Shown piece after piece: positions 33,916-41,341 of a DNA stretch of 64,000 bases. Source of the DNA: Halorubrum persicum. Its GTDB lineage: Archaea; Halobacteriota; Halobacteria; Halobacteriales; Haloferacaceae. A program made the translations under genes and the position numbers. The stretch spans positions 40,260 to 104,259 of the forward strand of contig NZ_NHOA01000149.1 in assembly GCF_002727125.1 (NCBI RefSeq). Direction: 5' to 3'. The number at the start of each line of letters is the position of its first letter. Position 1 is the stretch's first letter. The notes under the pieces are model-generated. The model did no database searches. It was not told where the DNA came from and saw nothing but the letters and a program-made list of their open reading frames with translations.

Positions 33916-36324
33916 CTACTCGAACGACTCGGGCTCGATGCCGGAGAGCCGCATCGCGTTGCCGGTGACGCCGAGGCTCATCCCCATGTCGCCGACGACG
34001 ACCGCGACGGCGACGCTCACCAGCCCCAGCGGCACGCCGAGCGCCAGCAGGAACTTCACGCCGAGGCTCGCCCAGATGTTCTGGCGGATGACGCCGTTGG
34101 CGGTGTGCGAGAGCGCGTAGAGGTACGGGAGCTTCGCCACGTCGTCGCCCATCAGCGCGATGTCGGCGGTCTCCAGGGCGGTGTCCGTCCCCGCGGCGCC
34201 CATCGCGATGCCGACCTCGGCGGTCGCCAGCGCGGGCGCGTCGTTGATCCCGTCGCCGACCATCGCGACCTCGCCGTACTCGGCCTGCAGCGACTCGACG
34301 GCGGCCACCTTCTCCTCCGGCAGGAGGTCCGCCCGGTACTCGTCGACGCCGACCTGCTCGGCGATCGCTCGCGCGGTCCCCTCGTTGTCGCCGGTCAGCA
34401 TGACGACGCGCTCCACGCCGAGCGCTTGGAGGCGCTCGACCGCGCGCGCCGAGTCGCGACGGACCTCGTCGGCGACCGCGACGGCGCCCGTCAGCTCCGT
34501 CGCCGTCCCGACGAGCACCACCGTCTTCCCCTCGCGTTCCAGCGCGGCGAGGGCGCCCTCGCCGAACGCACCGGGGGAACCGTCCCCCTCGGCCGCGGCT
34601 CCGACTTCGTCGTCTCCGGTCACGACCCCGCCGTCGGTCTCGGCCCGCGCCCGCGACAGGTCGAACCCGAGCTCCTCGAACAGCGCGGGCTTCCCGGCGT
34701 AGTACGTCTCGCCGTCGATCTCGGCCCGGATCCCCTTCCCCGTGAGGCTCTCGAACCCGGTCGCCTCGGGGAGGTCATTCGTCCCGGCCCGCTCGGCGCG
34801 GTCGAGGATCGCGGTCGCGATCGGGTGTTCGCTCCGGCGCTCCAGCGCCGCCGCCCGGCGCAGCAGGGCCGTCTCGTCGGCGTCGCCCAGCGGGAGCAGG
34901 TCGGTGACCGTCAGCCGCCCCTCGGTGAGCGTCCCGGTCTTGTCGAGCGCGACCGCGTCCACGTCACCCATCGCTTCGAGGTGGTTCCCCCCCTTGACCA
35001 GGACGCCGTTCCGCGCCGCGCTCGTGACCCCGGAGACGACCGAGACGGGCGTCGAGATGACGAACGCGCAGGGACACGCGATCACGAGCAGCGTGAGTCC
35101 GCGGACGAACCACGTCCCCCAGTCCGCGGCGAACGTGACCCCGTAGCCGGCGATCTCGACCGCGATCGGGTCCGCGATGACCAGCGGCGGGACCGCGGCA
35201 GTCAGGATCGCCAGCACCACCACGACCGGCGTGTAGTACCCCGCGAAGCGGTCGACGAACCGCTCCGTCTCGGTCTTCTCGGCCTGCGCGCCCTGCACCA
35301 GTTCGATGATCCGCGCGAGCGTGGAGTCGCCGGCGGTCGAGGTGACCTCGATCTCGAGGTACCCCTCCTCGTTGATCGCGCCCGCGAACGCCTCGTCGCC
35401 GGGGGCCTTGTCGACGGGGACGCTCTCGCCGGTGATCGGCGACTCGTCGACCGCGCTCTCCCCCTCGACGACGGTCCCGTCGAGCGGGATCTTCTCGCCC
35501 GGGCGGACGACCACGACCTCGCCGACCGCCACGTCGTCGGCGGGGACGGTCGCCTCGTCGCCGTCGCGCTTAACGGTCGCCTCGTCCGGCGACAGCTCCA
35601 TCAGCTCGCGCAGGGAGTCGCGCGCGCGGTCCATCGCGTAGTCCTCCAACAGCTCGGCGATGCTGAACAGGACGGCGAGCGTGGCGGCTTCGACGAAGTA
35701 GCCGATCCCGGTCGCCGCGATGATCGCCGTCCCCATCAGGAGGTCGATGTCGAGGCTCCGGTTGCGCGCCGAGTAGAACCCCCCGCGGATGACGGGAACC
35801 CCGCTCGCGGCGACCGCGCCGATGAACAGGGCGTCGGCGAGCGTGAGCGGGGCGCCGAGCACGCTCGCCACCGCGGTGTTCCGCCCCGTCAAGACGAACT
35901 CGAACAGGAGCCCGAGCGTCACGAGCCCGGCGCCCACCCACGTCTTCTTGGCGCGCGCGCTCGTCCAGACCTCGGCGGGGGGCGCGACGGCGACCCCGCC
36001 GGCGCCCGCGCCGTCGCCACCGGCCTCGGTGCCGTCGGCGTCCTCGGAGCCGCCCGTCCGCCCCTCGGTGACCTCGTACCCGGCGCCTTCGATCGCCGCG
36101 ATCACGGCCGCCTCGTCGGCGACCTCCGGGTCGTACGTCACCCTCGCCGTCCCGGCGGTCGGGTTGAGCGCCGCGTCAGTCACGCCGTCGAGGCGTCCGA
36201 GCGCGTTGTCGACCTTCCCGGCGCAGGAGGGGCAGTCCATCTCGGGGACCGCGAGGCTGGCGGTCAGCTCTCGGCGGCGTCCCGCTTCGCCGGCCCCGTC
36301 GCCGTCGTCCGAACCGTCTGTCAT
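33916..36324 (-). CDS. zntA: Heavy-metal P-type ATPase (P1B, Zn/Cd/Pb type)
   Basis: An 802-residue metal-exporting P1B ATPase. It begins with a heavy-metal-associated domain carrying CPSC (31-34), then a Gly/Ala/acidic linker, eight transmembrane helices, the intramembrane CPC in ACPCAFVISTPVSVVSG (near residue 417), phosphorylation motif DKTGTLTEG (Asp near 460), the HP locus SEHPIATAIL, and MVGDGINDAPALATA. The residues around CPC fit the Zn/Cd/Pb group better than the Cu group. It pumps divalent soft metals out of the cell at the cost of ATP. The ATG at 36324 has a TATA box (CTTATC, 36350-36355) and a perfect palindrome just upstream. The HTH_10 regulator gene lies immediately 5' on the same strand. 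Confidence 0.92.
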   Translation of the reverse strand: MTDGSDDGDGAGEAGRRRELTASLAVPEMDCPSCAGKVDNALGRLDGVTDAALNPTAGTARVTYDPEVADEAAVIAAIEGAGYEVTEGRTGGSEDADGTEAGGDGAGAGGVAVAPPAEVWTSARAKKTWVGAGLVTLGLLFEFVLTGRNTAVASVLGAPLTLADALFIGAVAASGVPVIRGGFYSARNRSLDIDLLMGTAIIAATGIGYFVEAATLAVLFSIAELLEDYAMDRARDSLRELMELSPDEATVKRDGDEATVPADDVAVGEVVVVRPGEKIPLDGTVVEGESAVDESPITGESVPVDKAPGDEAFAGAINEEGYLEIEVTSTAGDSTLARIIELVQGAQAEKTETERFVDRFAGYYTPVVVVLAILTAAVPPLVIADPIAVEIAGYGVTFAADWGTWFVRGLTLLVIACPCAFVISTPVSVVSGVTSAARNGVLVKGGNHLEAMGDVDAVALDKTGTLTEGRLTVTDLLPLGDADETALLRRAAALERRSEHPIATAILDRAERAGTNDLPEATGFESLTGKGIRAEIDGETYYAGKPALFEELGFDLSRARAETDGGVVTGDDEVGAAAEGDGSPGAFGEGALAALEREGKTVVLVGTATELTGAVAVADEVRRDSARAVERLQALGVERVVMLTGDNEGTARAIAEQVGVDEYRADLLPEEKVAAVESLQAEYGEVAMVGDGINDAPALATAEVGIAMGAAGTDTALETADIALMGDDVAKLPYLYALSHTANGVIRQNIWASLGVKFLLALGVPLGLVSVAVAVVVGDMGMSLGVTGNAMRLSGIEPESFE

Positions 36325-36360
36325 TACGTGGAGAGACGGGCCGTATCTCGATAAGCCTTG

Positions 36361-36376
36361 GTTGGAACATTCCAAC
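36361..36376. promoter_or_regulatory. Palindromic operator upstream of the metal ATPase
   Basis: GTTGGAACATTCCAAC has perfect seven-base arms around a two-base centre. It directly adjoins the upstream side of the ATPase TATA box (36350-36355), the position expected for an activator or for a repressor blocking TBP/TFB. It lies between the ATPase and the stop of its neighbouring HTH_10 gene. Confidence 0.6.
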
Positions 36377-36420
36377 TGGCCGGCTCCGATCGGACCCGAC
36401 GCTCCCGCAGGCGGCCGATC

Positions 36421-37176
36421 TCACCGCGAGGCCGGCCCGGCGTCGACGACCCGGCCCTCGGCGACGTGCGCCTTCGCGAGCCGCTCCTCGGCCCGACGGA
36501 GCCGGTAGGTGAGCGTCGACCGCGGCACGTCGAGGTGGTCGGCGAGCCCGCCGACGTCGACCTCGCGGGGGGACTCGTAGTAGCCGTGTTCGACGGCGGC
36601 CCTGAGCGCGGCCTCCTGCTCGGGACTGAGGCCGATATCGCTCTCGCTGGCTCCCGATCCGCCGGTCGCGCCCGACACGCTCGCCGTCTTGAGCAGTTCG
36701 GTCCGGGCGGCGTCGCCCACGGCTTCCCGGAGCGCGTCGAAGAAGTCGCCCACGTCGCCCTCGCCGGAGTGGATGAGTCGCCAGGTGTAGTGGCGCCCCT
36801 CGTGGCGCGTCTCGAACAGCACGCTCTCCCCGAGATGGTCGCGCGCGATGTGCGGGACGGACGCGCAGACCGGCGTGGGCTCCCAGTCGGTGTACAACAC
36901 CAGCGTGTCGTCCGTGTGGTCGAGGACGCGAGTGGTCTGGGCCGCGCCGCAGTGCTCCGACGCGAGGCAGTCGGCGTAGTAGTCGCCGTCGAGGAAGGCG
37001 GCCTCGACGTCGTCGAGCGCGGCCGGGGTGCCGGTCGCGTGGTCGACGCGCCAGAGGTGGTCGTCGGTGGCGTGCACCGACAGCGACCGGACCCGAGCCC
37101 CCGAGTGGTCGGCCAGCGCGTCGGCCACCCTGTTGCGCCCTGGCTCGTACTCCAGGGCGAAGACGAGTTCGCGCAT
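36421..37176 (-). CDS. HTH_10 (bacterio-opsin activator-type) transcriptional regulator
   Basis: A 251-residue haloarchaeal regulator. The N-terminal 150 residues form the sensor region common in this family, with several Cys (ADCLASEHCG and TPVCASV) that might bind metal. The C-terminal HTH_10 domain begins at LSPEQEAALRAAVEHGYYE and has the recognition segment LADHLDVPRSTLTYRLRRAEERL. The start at 37176 is supported by GTTATTACC (minus strand, 37199-37207). It lies just upstream of the metal ATPase gene on the same strand, so control of that pump is a reasonable inference. Ligand and target are untested. Confidence 0.87.
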   Translation of the reverse strand: MRELVFALEYEPGRNRVADALADHSGARVRSLSVHATDDHLWRVDHATGTPAALDDVEAAFLDGDYYADCLASEHCGAAQTTRVLDHTDDTLVLYTDWEPTPVCASVPHIARDHLGESVLFETRHEGRHYTWRLIHSGEGDVGDFFDALREAVGDAARTELLKTASVSGATGGSGASESDIGLSPEQEAALRAAVEHGYYESPREVDVGGLADHLDVPRSTLTYRLRRAEERLAKAHVAEGRVVDAGPASR

Positions 37177-37313
37177 GGCCCCCGATACGCGCCCGGCGGT
37201 AATAACGCGTGTCCCGAGCCGCCGCCGCGGCAACACGCGCCCCGCGACCGAATCTGTGTGCGCCCTCCGGCGTGAACTCCCCGTGAATGACGATTCGATA
37301 TACCGAAGAACGG

Positions 37314-37343
37314 TTTATGAGTCCCGGATCCGAACGTGTTCGG
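37314..37343 (+). promoter_or_regulatory. Promoter and palindromic operator of the radical SAM operon
   Basis: A TATA box (TTTATG, 37314-37319) is followed by the palindrome CCGAACGTGTTCGG (37330-37343, arms CCGAAC/GTTCGG). The palindrome would cover the predicted transcript start, as expected for a repressor site. A leader of about 60 bases precedes the first ATG at 37406. Confidence 0.45.
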
Positions 37344-37405
37344 GCGCGTTTCGCGGCCGTGGGAACCCTCGAAAGCGGGTTCGGTGAGTCGTGCGTACTC
37401 CGGGT

Positions 37406-37807
37406 ATGGTCGAGAAGACGGACCGAACCGGCGGATCGGACGGGGCGCGCTCCGCGGACGGCCGGCGCTTCGAAGTGTTCGTCCGCGAGGAGGAGGCGGA
37501 CCCGCTCCGTCACGTCGGCACCGTCGCGGCGCCGACGCCCGACGCCGCCCACGAGGAGGCGAGCAAGCTCTTCGCGTGGTACGCCCGCGACGTGTGGGTG
37601 TGTCCCGCCGACGAAACGCACCGGTACTCCGCCGAATCGCTCGCGGACGAGGAGTCGGCGGCCGAGGCGGGCGGCGACGGGGAATCCGGCGACCCCGACG
37701 CGGCGGGACGCGATCCCGACGAACCGCGCGTCTACGAGGAGACCGAGGGAGCCCCGACGGTCTCGTGCGGCGGGGCGCCTGTCGACGACACGGAGGGGTC
37801 CCGATGA
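37406..37807 (+). CDS. PaaB-like small protein partnered with a radical SAM enzyme (candidate Htur_1727-type)
   Basis: A 133-residue acidic protein. Residues 20-75 resemble PaaB (FEVFVREEEADPLRHVGTV and HEEASKLFAWYARDVWVCPA). The remaining 60 residues are low-complexity and acidic, ending in PTVSCGGAPVDDTEGSR. From memory, a Halobacteria-only family (Htur_1727-type) with this plan is always found beside radical SAM/SPASM enzymes and has been proposed as a modified-peptide precursor. The overlap of its stop with the next start (ATGA) shows tight coupling to the radical SAM gene. If it is a substrate, the Cys and Gly of the tail are candidate modification sites. The alternative is a helper subunit, like PaaB in the phenylacetyl-CoA epoxidase complex. 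Confidence 0.75.
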   Translation: MVEKTDRTGGSDGARSADGRRFEVFVREEEADPLRHVGTVAAPTPDAAHEEASKLFAWYARDVWVCPADETHRYSAESLADEESAAEAGGDGESGDPDAAGRDPDEPRVYEETEGAPTVSCGGAPVDDTEGSR

Positions 37808-39033
37808 TCTCCGTCAGCAAACTCCTCTGCGACCTCGACGCCGAGAGCGACGGGCTCCGGTACGACGCCGCCGACGGATCGAAGAAACCCCAGATCACCG
37901 ACGACAAACAGCAGCGCCCGGTGGTCGTGTGGAACACCACGAAGCGGTGTAACCTCTACTGCGAGCACTGCTACGCGGCGGCCGACCAAGCGGGCGCGCC
38001 GAACGAGCTCTCCACCGCGGAGGGGAAGGCGCTCATCGACGACCTCGCCGACTTCGGGGTGCCGGTGCTCCTGTTCTCCGGCGGCGAACCCCTCGTCCGC
38101 GAGGACCTTCCGGAGCTGGTCGCACACGCCGCCGACAGCGGCGTTCGTCCCGTCCTCTCGACGAACGGCACCCTCCTCACTCGCGAGAACGCCCGCGAGC
38201 TGAAGGAGGCGGGACTCAAGTACGCGGGCGTCTCGGTCGACGGGCTCCCCGAGCGCAACGACCGCATCCGGGGCGAGGAGGGCGCGTTCGACGCCGCCGT
38301 TCGGGGGATCGAGGCGTGTCTCGACGTGGGGCTCAAAACGGGGCTTCGGTACACGATCACCGAGCACAACGTCGACGACCTCGCCGGCGTCGTCGATCTC
38401 CTCGTCGACGTTGGCGTCGACCGGTTCTGCTTCTACCACCTCGACTACGGCGGTCGCGGCGCCGACATCGCCGACGTGGACCTGAGCCCCGAGGCGACGC
38501 GGAAGGCGGTCACCGACCTGTGTGACCTCACCCGCGAGTACCACGACTCCGGCGAGGAGATCGAGACGCTGCTCGTCGGCAACTACGCCGACGCGGGCCA
38601 CCTCGTCGAGTACGCCGACCGCGAGATGGGGACCGACCGGGCGCGGCTCATCCACCGGTACCTCCAACGCAACGGCGGCGATCCGACCGGCGAGCGCGTC
38701 GCCGACGTGGACCCGGTCGGCAACGTCCACCTCACCCAGTTCTGGCAGGGGTACTCGCCCGGAAACGTCCGGGACCGGTCGTTCGGCGCGATCTGGTCGG
38801 ACGAGTCGAACCCGCTGCTCGCGGGGCTCCGCGAGCGCGAGGACCACCTCTCCGGGAAGTGCGCGGAGTGCGCCTATCGGGAGATCTGCCGCGGCGGCTC
38901 GCGGCTCCGCGCGCTGGCGGCCCACGGCGACCCCTTCGCGCCCGACCCGAAGTGTTACCTCACCGAGGCCGAGCGCGACGGGAACGCGGCGATGAGCCGG
39001 ATCGAGGGCGGCTCCGCGGCCGACGCGGACTGA
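37804..39033 (+). CDS. Radical SAM/SPASM enzyme, related to Ahb/NirJ heme-pathway proteins
   Basis: A 409-residue radical SAM protein. The SAM cluster motif is CNLYCEHCY in NTTKRCNLYCEHCYAAAD (near residues 44-61), with LLFSGGEPLVREDL as the next barrel motif. A C-terminal SPASM-like Cys set reads GKCAECAYREICRGG and later DPKCYL, and would bind an auxiliary 4Fe-4S cluster. The overall plan is close to AhbC/AhbD/NirJ-type enzymes of alternative heme synthesis and to peptide-modifying SPASM enzymes. Both groups look alike by eye, so the reaction is open. It is co-translated with the PaaB-like protein, favouring action on, or with, that partner. It is followed by an unrelated convergent regulator gene. 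Confidence 0.85.
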   Translation: MISVSKLLCDLDAESDGLRYDAADGSKKPQITDDKQQRPVVVWNTTKRCNLYCEHCYAAADQAGAPNELSTAEGKALIDDLADFGVPVLLFSGGEPLVREDLPELVAHAADSGVRPVLSTNGTLLTRENARELKEAGLKYAGVSVDGLPERNDRIRGEEGAFDAAVRGIEACLDVGLKTGLRYTITEHNVDDLAGVVDLLVDVGVDRFCFYHLDYGGRGADIADVDLSPEATRKAVTDLCDLTREYHDSGEEIETLLVGNYADAGHLVEYADREMGTDRARLIHRYLQRNGGDPTGERVADVDPVGNVHLTQFWQGYSPGNVRDRSFGAIWSDESNPLLAGLREREDHLSGKCAECAYREICRGGSRLRALAAHGDPFAPDPKCYLTEAERDGNAAMSRIEGGSAADAD

Positions 39034-39150
39034 GGCCCCGGTCGGTCGCCGTCGGGAGTGGTCGACGCCCGACCGCGCCTCTCCGGAGGCTCCTCGGCGG
39101 TGCCGCACGTCTGAGAGCAGCGCCCGTCGGACCGACGAGCGCCGCGCGCC

Positions 39151-39756
39151 TCATCGCTCGATCCCGTCGAACACGTCGGTGACGAGCTTCGCCTGCGCGG
39201 TCCGCAGGCGCTGTGAGAGCGCGGACTTGCTGATGTCGAGCTCGGCGGCCAGGTCCCCGAGCGCCACGTCGCCGTCGTCGTCGAAGTAGCCGCGGACGAC
39301 GGCGAGTTCGAGCCCCTCCCGCTGTTTCGGCGTGAGTTCGGAGAGGTCGAACGTCGCCTGCTCGGTCGCCTCGGGCCCCTCGACGACCGCGAGTCGGACC
39401 AGCCGAACGTAGTCGAGCGTCTCCCTGAGCGCGCCGACCACGTCGCGAACCGTGTCCCGGTCGTCGACGTAGGTGGTCACGAGCATCGTCCCGCCTTCGA
39501 CCCGCTGGACCTGCGGCACGCAGCCGAACCGCTGGAAGGTCCGGCAGAGGCAGTCGTCGGAGACCTCGCCGCGGGCGCGCACCGGCCCGTCGCCGTCGAC
39601 CGGCTGCACGTCGGCGGTGCACTCGTGGCCCACCGCGTTGACGGCCACGTCGCTGGCGTCGGGGGTCTCGGAGACGATCGGGCAGTCCCAGTCGTCGCTC
39701 GGATCGATGTCGAGGTCGACGCGGAGTCGACGCTCGTCCCCTGCGACTTCGGCCAT
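39151..39756 (-). CDS. HTH_10 (bacterio-opsin activator-type) regulator with Cys-rich sensor
   Basis: A 201-residue regulator. Five Cys fall in the first 80 residues (25, 46, 69, 71 and 79, including SDDCLCRTF), suggesting a metal- or redox-sensing N-terminal domain. The HTH_10 domain starts at LTPKQREGLELAVVRGYFDD and has LAAELDISKSALSQRLRTAQ as the helix-turn-helix. Its gene converges with the radical SAM operon and is divergent from the prenyltransferase gene, so either could be its target. No obvious operator repeat was found next to it. Confidence 0.87.
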   Translation of the reverse strand: MAEVAGDERRLRVDLDIDPSDDWDCPIVSETPDASDVAVNAVGHECTADVQPVDGDGPVRARGEVSDDCLCRTFQRFGCVPQVQRVEGGTMLVTTYVDDRDTVRDVVGALRETLDYVRLVRLAVVEGPEATEQATFDLSELTPKQREGLELAVVRGYFDDDGDVALGDLAAELDISKSALSQRLRTAQAKLVTDVFDGIER

Positions 39757-39953
39757 GGAGTTACTTGACCGCCCGGCGGCTTAGCGGCTCGGCGGATCCC
39801 CAGTGTCCGAGAACGCGTGCGACGGGCGTCGGCCCGCGCGTGGCCGGTCCGAGCGCGTGGTAGTCGAACGCGGCTGACGGGAGTCCGGCCCCGCTCCTGC
39901 CCCCGTCAGATCCCGCGCCGTTTATGTGCCGCGCCGCGGTGAACGGAGATGAC

Positions 39954-40787
39954 GTGCGCGAGACAGCACGCGGAGCCCTCGAACTGGCACGCCTCGGCAA
40001 CTGCGTCGCCGCCGCGGTCCTCACCGCGACCGGGGCGTTCGTCGCCGGCGCCGGCGACGCGCTCGCCCCCGCGGCGATCGCCGCGGTCACCACCGCGTTC
40101 GCGGTCGCCGCCGGCAACGCGATCAACGACTACTTCGACCGCGAGATCGACGTGATCAACCAGCCCGACCGTCCGATTCCGCGCGGTGCGGTGTCGCCGC
40201 GGGGCGCGCTCGGGATCTCCGCCGTCTGGTTCGCGGCCGCCGTCGTCCTCGCGCTGGCGCTCCCGCGGCTGGCGCTCGCCATCGCCGCCGTCAACCTCGT
40301 CGCCCTCGTCACCTACACGACGGTGTTCAAGGGGACGCCGGGGCTCGGCAACGCCCTCGTCTCGTATCTCGTGGGGTCGACCTTCCTGTTCGGCGGCGCC
40401 GCCGTCGGCCGCCCCGGGGCGGTCGTCGTCCTCGCGCTGCTCGCGGCGCTCTCGACGTTCGCCCGCGAGGTGATCAAAGACGTCGAAGACGTGGTCGGCG
40501 ACCGCGAGGAGGGGCTCCGGACGCTCCCCGTCGCGATCGGCGAGCGCCGGTCGCTGTGGATCGCGGCGGGGTCGCTCTCCGTCGCCGTCGCCGCCAGCCC
40601 GCTCCCGTACCTCACCGAGACGTTCGGCGGCGCCTACCTCGTCCTCGTCGGGGTCGCCGACGCGGTCATGCTGTACGCCTGCTACGAGGCGTTCGCCGAC
40701 CCGACGGCGGCCCAGCAGCGATTCAAGTACGGGACGTTCCTCGCGGCGGTCGCGTTCGTCGTCGGCCGGGCCGCGTTGTTGGTTTGA
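39954..40787 (+). CDS. Digeranylgeranylglyceryl phosphate synthase-like UbiA prenyltransferase
   Basis: A membrane prenyltransferase of about 277 residues, UbiA family. The first Asp-rich motif NAINDYFDREIDVINQPDRP and the second REVIKDVEDVVGDREEG, both binding Mg-pyrophosphate, are intact. Eight to nine hydrophobic helices follow the UbiA pattern. The nearest function is geranylgeranylglyceryl phosphate geranylgeranyltransferase, which attaches the second isoprenoid chain of archaeal membrane lipids. The start is uncertain: TTTATG at 39921-39926 looks like the TATA box, so I place the start at the GTG at 39954 rather than the in-frame ATG at 39924 that overlaps the box. Confidence 0.85.
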   Translation: MRETARGALELARLGNCVAAAVLTATGAFVAGAGDALAPAAIAAVTTAFAVAAGNAINDYFDREIDVINQPDRPIPRGAVSPRGALGISAVWFAAAVVLALALPRLALAIAAVNLVALVTYTTVFKGTPGLGNALVSYLVGSTFLFGGAAVGRPGAVVVLALLAALSTFAREVIKDVEDVVGDREEGLRTLPVAIGERRSLWIAAGSLSVAVAASPLPYLTETFGGAYLVLVGVADAVMLYACYEAFADPTAAQQRFKYGTFLAAVAFVVGRAALLV

Positions 40788-40954
40788 AACGGAGACGGAA
40801 ACGAGCGTGCGCGTTGGCCGACAACGTGCGGTCGCCGACGCCGTCGTGCGATCGCCGACGATTCCGTGCGATCGCTATCGCTGTCGCTCTTCCAACGAGA
40901 TCGGCAAAAATCAGCGATACGTCGCTCGCTCGACGGCGGACGGTCAGGTGACGG

Positions 40955-41275
<321 letters not shown>

Positions 41276-41341
41276 TTAAATAGTGTCGGGAGTGCGGCCG
41301 TCGCACACGCCGAGGGCGGCGACCGCTCACCCGCGCCGCGG

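Noticed and set aside
33871..36354. An 827-codon plus-strand frame opposite the P-type ATPase
   Set aside because: It mirrors the ATPase codons and the translation is basic and low-complexity; the minus-strand frame has all P-type motifs.
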